A stretch of 8,190 nucleotides of DNA from JBFMAE01 sp040756085 (GCA_040756085.1 JBFMAE010000142.1:1-8190), one strand, 5' to 3'; shown: positions 1-6,593, numbered from the stretch's first letter. The notes: generated from the sequence alone by a model not told the origin. Made by a program: numbers and translations.

Positions 1-121
1 AATATAGCCAAGATACAGGCGCAGGCGAACCACTCTGACCGAGGTAAGAGGGGTCTTGAACCCTATTAGGGCAAGGTTTTCATAGAACTTCATTGGTCAG
101 TCCAACCATTGGGAAAGGGAG

Positions 122-2161
122 ATGGCTGGAGAGAAGAGACTGGCTCGAACAAGAAATATTGGATTTATGGCACATATCGATGCCGGGAAGACCACTGTCA
201 CCGAGAGGGTCCTCTTCTACACAAAGAAGATTCACCGAATGGGTGAGGTCCATGAGGGGACCGCGGTCATGGACTGGATGCCTCAGGAACAGGAGAGGGG
301 GATCACCATTACCTCTGCGGTCACAACGGTCGAATGGAAAGGAAACATCATTCATATCATCGACACGCCGGGTCATGTGGACTTTACCATTGAGGTGGAA
401 CGTTCGCTGCGGGTATTGGATGGGGTTATTGCAATTTTCTGTGCCGTGGGTGGGGTGGAACCTCAGTCAGAGACGGTATGGCATCAGGCGGATAAGTATG
501 GAGTTCCCAAATTGGCCTTTATCAATAAGATGGACCGAATCGGCGCAGATTTCTTCGCAACGGTGAAGATGATTGTTGAGCGCCTGGGGGCCAATCCTCT
601 GATCACCCAGATTCCCATCGGGATGGAGGATCGTTTTATCGGAGTCATTGATCTGATTCGGATGACCGGAATCGCATGGGATGAACACAGCCTGGGAGTT
701 GACTTCAAAGAAATTTCTATTCCCAAGAAGTTGAAGGAGGAAGCGGTCCTTTATCGATCGAAGTTGATTGAATCTCTTGCCGAACTGGATGACCATTTGA
801 TGGAAAAGTATCTCAACGGAGAAGAGATCTCAGAATCTGAAATAAAATCAGCCTTGAGGGAGGCGACCGTTTCTATGAAGGCCGTGCCGGTCCTCTGTGG
901 TGCAGCCCTGAGAAACCAGGGGATTCAGCCCCTGATCGATGCCATTGTGGATTACCTTCCCTCTCCGGTCGATGTCCCACCGGTGGAGGGAAAGAATCCC
1001 GTAACAGGAGAAGAGGTAAGAAGGATAGCTAAGGATGAAGAGCTATTCACTGCCTTAGCCTTCAAGGTGATGATGGATGAGGGGAGGAAACTGGTCTATC
1101 TCCGGATTTATTCAGGTGTGCTCAAGGTTGGGAGGGAAGTTTATAACCCGCGTTTGAAGAAAGGAGAGAAAATTTCGAGAATCTTTCAGATGCATGCCCG
1201 CCATCGCATCCGGGTCGAAGAGGCGAAGACCGGGGAGATTGTGGCCGTCATGGGGTTGAAAGAGACCACCACCGGAGACACACTCTGCGACCGCAACCAT
1301 CCCGTTCTCCTGGAGCCCATCGAATTTTATAAGCCTGTGATGTCGGTGGCGGTGGAGCCGAAGACAAACCGGGATCAGGAAAAGCTGGTCGAATCCCTCG
1401 AAAAATTGAGTGAAGAGGATCCTACCTTCCAGGTTAAGTTAGATGAGGATACTGGCCAGACGATCATCTCCGGGATGGGTGAATTGCATATCGATGTTCT
1501 GGTCAACCGACTCCTTATAGAATATCATCTCGAGGTGAATGTCGGGAAGCCCCAGGTTGTCTATCGGGAGACCGTGGAGAAGGAGATAGAGGTTTCGGCA
1601 AAATTTTTGAAAGAGATGGAAGAGGTTAGGCATTTTGCAGAGGTCTTTCTGAGAATCTCACCCAATGGCCGGGGAAGTGGAATTGAATTTCGTTCTGAGG
1701 TACCGGAGGGAACCTTGTCCCAGGAAGATTTTTTTTCTGTCGAAGAAGGAATCAGGGAGGGTTCCACCGTGGGGGTGATCATGGGCTATCCGTTGACCGA
1801 TCTTCGTGTCACACTGTTGAAAGCCAATGTGGACCCAGATTATCCATCCTCTCTCGCCCTGAAGGTCGCCTCCTCCAATGCATTGAGGGAAGGTTGCCGG
1901 AAGGCTCAGCCGGTATTATTAGAGCCGATGATGGAGGTGAATATCATCGTTCCGGAAGAGTTCATGGGAGATGTGGTCGGTGATTTGAAAGCAAGAAAGA
2001 GTTCAGTGGAGGCCATCAACCCGAAGGGAAAGGTCACTCTGATCAGAGCCATCTCTCCTCTGACCCGAATGTTTGGTTACTCCACTGACCTGAGATCCCT
2101 CACCCAGGGACGGGGAACCTTTTCAATGCAATTCTCACGATATGACAAAGTGATCAGTTAA
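122..2161 (+). CDS. fusA: Elongation factor G (divergent paralogue, 679 aa)
   Basis: Translational GTPase of the EF-G family, cytoplasmic; canonical members drive tRNA-mRNA translocation and, with RRF, ribosome recycling. The GTPase domain shows all five motifs: G1 AHIDAGKT at residues 17-24, G2 RGITIT at 59-64, G3 DTPGH at 81-85, G4 NKMD at 135-138 and G5 CGAA at 259-262. Domains II to V follow, with the typical FGYSTDLRSLTQGRGT stretch near the C-terminus. Length is slightly below the usual 690-700 residues. The ATG at 122 is preceded by GGGA at 111-114 with seven bases spacing, and the protein opens like other EF-Gs (TRNIGFMAHIDAGKTT). Odd points: the domain IV loop that normally reads SGGRGQYG is KEMEEVRHFAEV (about 497-508), and the tip His (E. 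coli His583) aligns with Asp571. The gene is followed by birA and coaX, not tuf. EF-G family membership is certain; a role as the main translocase is doubtful. Confidence 0.95.
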   Translation: MAGEKRLARTRNIGFMAHIDAGKTTVTERVLFYTKKIHRMGEVHEGTAVMDWMPQEQERGITITSAVTTVEWKGNIIHIIDTPGHVDFTIEVERSLRVLDGVIAIFCAVGGVEPQSETVWHQADKYGVPKLAFINKMDRIGADFFATVKMIVERLGANPLITQIPIGMEDRFIGVIDLIRMTGIAWDEHSLGVDFKEISIPKKLKEEAVLYRSKLIESLAELDDHLMEKYLNGEEISESEIKSALREATVSMKAVPVLCGAALRNQGIQPLIDAIVDYLPSPVDVPPVEGKNPVTGEEVRRIAKDEELFTALAFKVMMDEGRKLVYLRIYSGVLKVGREVYNPRLKKGEKISRIFQMHARHRIRVEEAKTGEIVAVMGLKETTTGDTLCDRNHPVLLEPIEFYKPVMSVAVEPKTNRDQEKLVESLEKLSEEDPTFQVKLDEDTGQTIISGMGELHIDVLVNRLLIEYHLEVNVGKPQVVYRETVEKEIEVSAKFLKEMEEVRHFAEVFLRISPNGRGSGIEFRSEVPEGTLSQEDFFSVEEGIREGSTVGVIMGYPLTDLRVTLLKANVDPDYPSSLALKVASSNALREGCRKAQPVLLEPMMEVNIIVPEEFMGDVVGDLKARKSSVEAINPKGKVTLIRAISPLTRMFGYSTDLRSLTQGRGTFSMQFSRYDKVIS

Positions 2162-2187
2162 AATAGATACGAATAGCCCGAATGACA

Positions 2188-2224
2188 GCGAATGACACGA
2201 ATAGGTTTTTTTCGTGAAATTCGT
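2188..2224. repeat. Imperfect inverted repeat downstream of fusA
   Basis: The arms at 2188-2201 (GCGAATGACACGAA) and 2211-2224 (TTCGTGAAATTCGT) match as an inverted repeat at 11 of 14 positions around a short T-rich loop. The left side extends as further CGAAT units from about 2170. The T run (2206-2212) lies in the loop and not after the stem, so this is not a standard intrinsic terminator. It looks like an intergenic repeat element built on CGAAT/ATTCG words, sitting between fusA and birA. It could fold in RNA and affect transcript ends. Confidence 0.5.
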
Positions 2225-2254
2225 TTGCAGTGATCATTTTGGGGTGGATTGAAT

Positions 2255-3253
2255 ATGAAAGAAGAGGTTCTTCAACTTCTGAGAGAGCACCCTTCGGGCT
2301 TTCTTTCAGGGGAAGAGATCAGCCGACGACTGAAGGTGACCCGAACAGCCGTTTGTAAAAGGGTGAAGCGACTGAGAAACCTGGGCTATGAGATTGAGGC
2401 TTCAACAAGATCGGGATACCGTCTGCTTCGATCCCCGGACCTCCTCACCCCATCAGAAATCAAACCCATCCTGAGGACGAAATGTATGGGAAAGGCAATC
2501 CACCATTTCCACACCATTGATTCCACCAATGTGAAGGCCTACCAATTAGCTCTCAATGGTGCAGGGGAAGGGGAGGTGGTGATCGCGGAATCTCAGGAGC
2601 AGGGGAGAGGGAGGCTAGGAAGGCACTGGTTCTCTCCCCCTTTTTTAAACCTTTATCTTTCCGTTATCCTCCGGCCCGACATCCCTCCCCATCAGGCTCC
2701 CCTCATTACCCTGGTGGCGGCTGTGGCGACAGCAGATGCCATCGAAAAAATTTCCGGCCTCCATCCGTTGATCAAGTGGCCCAATGATATTCTCCTGGGA
2801 GGTCGCAAGGTGGCTGGGCTTCTTAACGAGATCCATTCGGAGGTGGACCGCATCCATTTCGTGATCCTGGGCATTGGCGTTAACCTCAATATGGATGGTA
2901 AGACGTTTCCCAGGGAGATTCGGGCGTTGGCTACCTCTTTAAAGAAAGAGATGGGGCAGGCGATTTCGAGGAAGGCCTTTGTCCAATCCCTTTTAGAGGG
3001 ACTGGAAAGGTGGTACGGGATTTTTTTGAAAGAAGGTGGCCCCGTTATTCTGAGAGCCTGGAGGGACCGGGCCCGCATTAAAGGGAGACCGGTTAAGGTC
3101 ACTTCTTTCGGGGAAAGCCTGACCGGTATTGCGATCGATGTTGATTCAGACGGAGCCTTGATTATAGAAACGAAGAAGGGAGAACGAAAAAGGGTCGTTT
3201 CAGGAGACATCGAATACAAAGGCTCAAAGTTGAAAGATGCCGAGGATCATTAA
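2255..3253 (+). CDS. birA: Bifunctional biotin-[acetyl-CoA-carboxylase] ligase / biotin operon repressor BirA
   Basis: Activates biotin with ATP to biotinyl-AMP and transfers it to the acceptor lysine of biotin carboxyl carrier proteins; with the N-terminal DNA-binding domain it can also repress biotin genes. The 332-residue protein has a winged helix-turn-helix at about 1-58 (EISRRLKVTRTAVCKRVKRL, then the wing TRSGYRLL). The ligase domain carries the biotinyl-AMP loop GRGRLGRHW at 117-125, KWPNDIL at 173-179 and GRKVAGLLNE at 182-191. A C-terminal SH3-like domain covers about 285-325. I chose the ATG at 2255 because GGGGTGG at 2241-2247 lies seven bases upstream; an in-frame TTG at 2249 is too close to that site. 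It is a class II (regulatory) BirA by architecture. CoaX follows after 27 bases, a pairing common in bacteria and suggestive of one transcript. No biotin synthesis gene or BirA operator is visible, so its target is unknown. Confidence 0.95.
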   Translation: MKEEVLQLLREHPSGFLSGEEISRRLKVTRTAVCKRVKRLRNLGYEIEASTRSGYRLLRSPDLLTPSEIKPILRTKCMGKAIHHFHTIDSTNVKAYQLALNGAGEGEVVIAESQEQGRGRLGRHWFSPPFLNLYLSVILRPDIPPHQAPLITLVAAVATADAIEKISGLHPLIKWPNDILLGGRKVAGLLNEIHSEVDRIHFVILGIGVNLNMDGKTFPREIRALATSLKKEMGQAISRKAFVQSLLEGLERWYGIFLKEGGPVILRAWRDRARIKGRPVKVTSFGESLTGIAIDVDSDGALIIETKKGERKRVVSGDIEYKGSKLKDAEDH

Positions 3254-3267
3254 CTCAATAACTCAAT
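3252..3267 (+). repeat. Tandem 8-base repeat in the birA-coaX spacer
   Basis: AACTCAAT occurs twice in direct succession (3252-3259 and 3260-3267), starting within the birA stop codon and ending just before the coaX Shine-Dalgarno sequence. It is a small local duplication with no evident function. Confidence 0.5.
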
Positions 3268-3280
3268 CATGGGAGGCAAT

Positions 3281-4108
3281 ATGCTGCTGGTTATCGATGT
3301 GGGAAATACAAATACGGTATTGGGAGTCTACGAGAGGAATGTCCTGGTCGATCACTGGCGGATGGGAACCGAAAGGGAGAAAACTGCGGATGAATGGGGA
3401 ATCCTCTTCCGGGAACTCTTCCAGTTCGATCATATCGATATCCGAGATTTTGAAGGGATGATTATTTCCTCTGTGGTTCCTCCGGTCCTTGACATGTTAC
3501 AGGAAATGGCAAAGAAATATTTCCATGTCAAACCGCTGATCGTTGGTCCAGATATCGAGACAGGGATGCCCATCTTCTACGATCACCCCGGAGAGGTAGG
3601 AGCAGACCGGATCGTCAATGCGGTGGCTGCCTTCGAGCGATATAGGAAATGTATGATTGTGGTGGACTTCGGGACGGCGACCACTTTCGATTATGTTTCA
3701 TCGAAAGGGGAATACATGGGGGGTGCGATCGCTCCGGGAATCGGGATTTCTGCAGAAGCCTTATCCCAGCGGACCTCCAAGCTTCCCCGGGTAGAGATCC
3801 TCAAACCGAAACGGGTCATCGGGAAGAATACGATCCATAGCATGCAGTCCGGCATTTTTTTCGGGTATGTGGGATTGGTTGATGAGATCGTCAGACGGAT
3901 GAAACGGGAGATGAGATCGAACCCCAAGGTCATTGCCACAGGTGGACTGGCGCACCTGATCGCCGCCGAATCAGAGACGATTGAAGAGGTCAACGAGTTT
4001 TTGACCCTGGAAGGTCTGAAGATCATCTACGAAAGGAACCAAAAAAAGAAAATTCGAAGCACGAAATCCCTGCCTGCGGCAGGCAGGCGAAATACGAAAC
4101 AAATTTGA
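3281..4108 (+). CDS. coaX: Type III pantothenate kinase CoaX
   Basis: Phosphorylates pantothenate to 4'-phosphopantothenate, the first step of coenzyme A synthesis; the family belongs to the ASKHA fold, needs a monovalent cation and is not feedback-inhibited by CoA. Seen here: the N-terminal phosphate-binding motif DVGNTNT at 6-12, PGEVGADRIVN at 103-113 with the catalytic-base Asp109, and the second phosphate motif DFGTATTFD at 129-137, followed by GGAIAPGIG and, late, ATGGLA. The ATG at 3281 is preferred over the one at 3269 because GGGAGG at 3271-3276 lies four bases before it and the protein then starts MLLVIDVGNTNT as the family does. The family core ends at YERN, about residue 253. The last 22 residues (from 4040) are basic and are translated from an intergenic repeat, so they are probably a non-conserved extension. 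The gene forms a unit with birA upstream and is convergent with the epimerase gene. Confidence 0.95.
   Translation: MLLVIDVGNTNTVLGVYERNVLVDHWRMGTEREKTADEWGILFRELFQFDHIDIRDFEGMIISSVVPPVLDMLQEMAKKYFHVKPLIVGPDIETGMPIFYDHPGEVGADRIVNAVAAFERYRKCMIVVDFGTATTFDYVSSKGEYMGGAIAPGIGISAEALSQRTSKLPRVEILKPKRVIGKNTIHSMQSGIFFGYVGLVDEIVRRMKREMRSNPKVIATGGLAHLIAAESETIEEVNEFLTLEGLKIIYERNQKKKIRSTKSLPAAGRRNTKQI
4069..4087. repeat. CCTGCCTGC/GCAGGCAGG palindrome inside the 3' end of coaX
   Basis: A perfect 9-base inverted repeat around a single central G. It is flanked by CGAAAT on both sides (4062-4067 and 4088-4093), which could be a target duplication or simply the repetitive nature of the surrounding element. 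A close relative lies at 6450-6469. The palindrome is translated as part of the CoaX tail (LPAAGR). It looks like a small mobile or amplified repeat unit nested in a larger intergenic repeat. Confidence 0.65.
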
Positions 4109-4188
4109 ATAACCGAAATTCTAAACTGTGGAATAAAATAGGTTTGGATAATTTGGTCATTTGGATTTGAAATTTGTTTCGGATTTCG
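4088..4188. repeat. Inverted repeat between convergent coaX and epimerase genes
   Basis: Outer arms at 4088-4106 (CGAAATACGAAACAAATTT) and 4170-4188 (AAATTTGTTTCGGATTTCG) are complementary at 18 of 19 positions. The interior is AT-rich with weaker inverted similarity. The element overlaps the last codons of coaX and nearly fills the 93-base gap to the end of the epimerase gene on the other strand. It could form a long hairpin in either transcript and so separate the two units, but it lacks the compact GC stem and U tract of a normal terminator. Confidence 0.6.
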
Positions 4189-4201
4189 ATATTCGGATTT
4201 A

Positions 4202-5158
4202 TCAATAATTTTTTTCTTTCTTATACCATTCGACAAATTGTTTGATCCCTTCCTTCATGTTAACTCCGGGTTGATAGCCCAGCATTCGCTTCGCCTTGGT
4301 GATATCCGCATGGGTGATCGAAACATCCCCGGGCTGCGGCTCTAGAAATTCGATATTTGCTTTCTTTCCCAACGCCTCTTCAATTAAACGGATCAATTCT
4401 CTTAGGGAGGTTGTCTGAGATTCTCCGAGGTTGTAGATCTCGAAACCTTTGTGGCGATGGATAATGGAGAGGATTCCTTCGACGAGATCGTCGATATAGG
4501 TGTAGTCCCTTCGGGAAGAGCCATCTCCGTACATCGGAACTTTTTCACCTCGGTCAATCAATCGGGTGAATTTATGGATCGCCATGTCCGGCCTTTGTCC
4601 CGGACCGTAGGCCGTAAAGATCCGGAGACAGGCGATATTCATTCCATAAAGGTGATGATAGGAATAACAGAGAAGTTCCCCGGCCCGTTTAGTGGCCCCA
4701 TAAGGGGAGACGGGTTGAATATCGAGATCCTCCTCTGAGAATGGGACTCTCTGGTTTTCCCCATAGACCGAGGAGGAGGAGGCGAAGATGAAGTCTTTGA
4801 TCCCAAATTCTTTGCAGGCTTCCAGAAGGACGATTGTCCCCCGGATGTTCACATCCTGGTAGAGGAGAGGCTGTTCGATGGAAGGCCTGACTCCGGCCCG
4901 GGCAGCCAGGTGAACGACCAGATCAATTCGATTTTTTTTGAAGACCTCCCGGAGATGTTCGACATTTCGAATATCCCCTGTGATGAGTTCGAACCGATCT
5001 GGAAATGTCTTCCCCCATCCTTCCACATTTCTGATTTTTATATTGGGATCATAAAAGCTGTCGAAATTATCCAGACAGATCACCTGGTGTCCTTCCCTGA
5101 GAAGCCGCCCACAAAGATGAGAGCCAATAAACCCTGCTCCACCGGTTACGAGAATCAT
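4202..5158 (-). CDS. NAD-dependent nucleotide-sugar epimerase, UDP-glucuronate 4-epimerase-like (extended SDR)
   Basis: Likely interconverts UDP-sugars at C4 (UDP-glucuronate/UDP-galacturonate or UDP-glucose/UDP-galactose type) in the cytoplasm, supplying precursors for surface polysaccharide. The Rossmann fold opens with VTGGAGFIGSHL (GxxGxxG at 6-12), followed by an acidic LDNFDSFYDP segment and GDIRN. The active site shows SSSSVYG and the YxxxK pair Tyr153/Lys157 in SPYGATK. The substrate region GPGQRPDMAIHKF resembles UDP-glucuronate 4-epimerases. Length is about 318 residues, normal for the family. The ATG at 5158 has GGGTGAG eight bases upstream; an in-frame GTG at 5164 is possible but only two bases from that site. 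The gene begins 9 bases after the transporter stop on the same strand, so it is probably co-transcribed and may be translationally coupled. Exact substrate cannot be read from the sequence. Confidence 0.92.
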   Translation of the reverse strand: MILVTGGAGFIGSHLCGRLLREGHQVICLDNFDSFYDPNIKIRNVEGWGKTFPDRFELITGDIRNVEHLREVFKKNRIDLVVHLAARAGVRPSIEQPLLYQDVNIRGTIVLLEACKEFGIKDFIFASSSSVYGENQRVPFSEEDLDIQPVSPYGATKRAGELLCYSYHHLYGMNIACLRIFTAYGPGQRPDMAIHKFTRLIDRGEKVPMYGDGSSRRDYTYIDDLVEGILSIIHRHKGFEIYNLGESQTTSLRELIRLIEEALGKKANIEFLEPQPGDVSITHADITKAKRMLGYQPGVNMKEGIKQFVEWYKKEKNY

Positions 5159-5167
5159 CCTCACCGC

Positions 5168-5950
5168 TCACCCATCTTGTTCTTTTTGAAAAGGATAGTC
5201 TAATAATAAACCGAGACCAAATGCAATTAAGGGCATTGCGAAGATCGTTTTTATCGCCATGGGCACCCCCCAGGTATCTGCGATCACTCCGAGCAGGGTG
5301 ACCCCGACTCCCCCTGCACTGATGGTAAAACCAACCATCATACCCGAGGCGATTCCCAGATGTTGAGGGAGGAGTGCTTGTGCCATCACGGTAGTGAGGG
5401 CAAATGTGGAGATTAACACCATTCCTGCCATCCCTAAAAGGACAAAAGCCATTAGACCGCTGCTACGATAGAAAAGGAGAAGGAGAGGGAATGACAATAT
5501 TAAAGTGATCAAAAGGAATTTTTTATGGCCCCAGCGATCCGATAATGGGGCACCGATGAGCGTTCCCAAGGCACCTGCCAAAAGGAAGGTTGAAACAAGT
5601 TTCCCCGCATACAGGGGATTTCCCTTTAGATAATTAATGTAATAGAAAGGAATGTAGGACACAAGTCCAAATTGGGTCCATGCTCTAAAAGTGGCGATGC
5701 TGACGAGAAGGAAGAATGACAACTTTTGGTTTTTCGAGAGAGGAGTTTTCACCCCTTTCTTCGCCCCATGATGAGCAAACTCAATAGGAGTGGTAAGCAT
5801 AGACATGTTGAAGAGCAAAATGATAGCAATTAGAATCCCCGGCATTATCATGCACAGAGTTCCCTTGAGGCCAAAGGAAGTAACGAATGTAAGGGCTAAG
5901 AGGGGGCCAACAGCAATCCCTAAGTTTCCCCCTACTGCGAAGATTGACAT
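5168..5950 (-). CDS. C-terminal segment of the Fsr-type MFS transporter (helices 5-12)
   Basis: A 260-codon open segment with about eight hydrophobic helices, starting MSIFAVGGNLGIAVGPLLAL (helix 5 of the family) and carrying the second motif A-like loop GAPLSDRWGHKK between helices 8 and 9. The charged linker HHGAKKGVKTPLSKNQ marks the centre of the transporter. The apparent start ATG at 5950 has only a weak AGG one base upstream, so independent initiation looks poor; the segment is more simply the remainder of the interrupted gene. It ends 9 bases before the epimerase ATG. Confidence 0.75.
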   Translation of the reverse strand: MSIFAVGGNLGIAVGPLLALTFVTSFGLKGTLCMIMPGILIAIILLFNMSMLTTPIEFAHHGAKKGVKTPLSKNQKLSFFLLVSIATFRAWTQFGLVSYIPFYYINYLKGNPLYAGKLVSTFLLAGALGTLIGAPLSDRWGHKKFLLITLILSFPLLLLFYRSSGLMAFVLLGMAGMVLISTFALTTVMAQALLPQHLGIASGMMVGFTISAGGVGVTLLGVIADTWGVPMAIKTIFAMPLIAFGLGLLLDYPFQKEQDG

Positions 5951-5965
5951 GCCTGTCGCTTTTTT

Positions 5966-6343
5966 TTAGCCAGTGAAAAAGTAGGCTGTCTTAAATCCTT
6001 CCGGATGAAAACTTGCAATCCCCAAGCCACTTAAAATGACACATAGGAGTAAGAAAGAGTAACTGGAGATGAATCCGGTGGCGGATAATCCCAAACAGGC
6101 GATCAAAGGAGATAAGGGGAGAAGCCATCCTATTGGTCGTCTGTCAGAGAGGTGTCCAAATGCCGGCTGGATAATCGAAGAGGTGAGATTGGCAGACAGA
6201 AGGATGACGCCTGACATCGTGTAGGAAAGGTTCAAAGTCTCTTTGAAGTATGGGAGAAGAGCAGGCAATGCTCCTTGATTGACATCAGTGATCAGATGGG
6301 CGGCACTGAGAAGGACCAATGCCTTTTTATTCATTTTCATCAT
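5966..6343 (-). CDS. N-terminal segment of the Fsr-type MFS transporter (helices 1-4)
   Basis: An open segment of 125 codons holding about four membrane helices: roughly residues 8-30 (SAAHLITDVNQGALPALLPY, the Fsr-like first helix), 44-62 (including SANLTSSIIQP), the segment after the motif A loop GHLSDRRP at 63-70, and a fourth ending at FHPEGFKTAYFFTG. It stops at TAA 5966-5968 just before helix 5. The start is ATG 6343 or ATG 6340: GGGA at 6347-6350 lies just upstream, spaced three and six bases respectively. A longer frame from TTG at 6394 is rejected because that TTG is the -35 hexamer of the promoter. Alone this segment would not be a working transporter. Confidence 0.75.
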   Translation of the reverse strand: MMKMNKKALVLLSAAHLITDVNQGALPALLPYFKETLNLSYTMSGVILLSANLTSSIIQPAFGHLSDRRPIGWLLPLSPLIACLGLSATGFISSYSFLLLCVILSGLGIASFHPEGFKTAYFFTG

Positions 6344-6364
6344 TATTCCCTTTTTAAAAACCAC

Positions 6365-6394
6365 ATTATCAATGATAGAAATTCCTTTTGTCAA
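6365..6394 (-). promoter_or_regulatory. Sigma70-like promoter for the MFS-epimerase unit
   Basis: On the minus strand a perfect TTGACA (6394-6389) is separated by 18 bases from GATAAT (6370-6365), five of six matches to the -10 consensus. Transcription would start near 6358, about 15 bases before the transporter ATG, leaving room for its GGGA Shine-Dalgarno. Inferred from consensus only. Confidence 0.6.
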
Positions 6395-6449
6395 ATAGTA
6401 TTTAGTGTGGTGAGTCAGAAGTTCGTTTCCTTAAAAAGTCATTCCTGCG

Positions 6450-6469
6450 CCTGCCTGCCGGTAGGCAGG
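6450..6469. repeat. CCTGCCTGCCGGTAGGCAGG palindrome in the MFS-cooC spacer
   Basis: A 20-base palindrome with a single imperfect pair (G6457/T6462). It shares CCTGCCTG and GGCAGG arms with the element at 4069-4087. Outside it, TTCCT (6442-6446) and AGGAA (6474-6478) could extend the stem across a small internal loop. It belongs to the same repeat type as the one at the end of coaX. Confidence 0.65.
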
Positions 6470-6593
6470 GATTAGGAACCGATTACCCAGATTCGAAAAG
6501 CAAAGAGCGTATAATATTTTTTCAGAGCTTTTTTGGGGACCGAAAGGGAGAAGTACCTTTGAACCGAATACTTTTCTTTTTAATAACAGGTAA

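Larger units (their letters stand above)
5168..6343 (-). pseudogene. Fsr-type MFS transporter interrupted by one in-frame TAA
   Basis: The two open segments 5966-6343 and 5168-5950 lie in the same reading frame, separated only by TAA at 5966-5968 and five sense codons (KKATG). Joined, they give about 391 codons, the usual length of a 12-helix major facilitator of the fosmidomycin-resistance (Fsr) group, which are inner-membrane proton-linked exporters. The family sequence around the break is expected to read FFTG-K-KKATG-MSIFAVGGN, so the stop fits a single AAA to TAA change before a run of A bases. No base is gained or lost. TAA also ends fusA and birA in this window, so codon reassignment is unlikely. 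Possible explanations are a recent nonsense mutation, a sequencing or assembly error, or two separately translated halves. A strong sigma70-like promoter precedes the gene. Confidence 0.8.

Noticed and set aside
1..69. Open frame on the plus strand ending with TAG at 67-69, possibly the tail of an upstream gene
   Set aside because: Only 22 codons (ending RGLEPY) with no recognisable motif, and the reverse strand is equally open, so coding cannot be supported.
38..69. tRNA-like T-arm on the minus strand (GGGTTCAAGACCC)
   Set aside because: The stem is incomplete, and there is no matching acceptor stem, D-arm or A-box in the neighbouring sequence.
61..80. Small CCCT/AGGG hairpin followed by T bases before fusA
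   Set aside because: A four-base stem and a short, displaced T stretch are too weak for a terminator.
2692..3219. Long minus-strand frame opposite birA
   Set aside because: Antisense shadow of a firmly identified gene with no motif or ribosome site.
4023..4236. Minus-strand frames over the coaX-epimerase junction
   Set aside because: They translate the inverted repeat and palindrome and overlap two real genes.
5951..5968. Frameshift in the poly-A run of the transporter, or programmed slippage
   Set aside because: Both halves are already in the same frame, and the stop precedes the A run, so slippage there would not bypass it.
6275..6475. Plus-strand frame ending ACLPVGRD
   Set aside because: Shadow of the transporter gene running into the same palindrome.
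6495..6536. AAAAGC/GCTTTT stem with T run as a terminator
   Set aside because: Weak AT stem with a long loop and no upstream gene on that strand needing termination.
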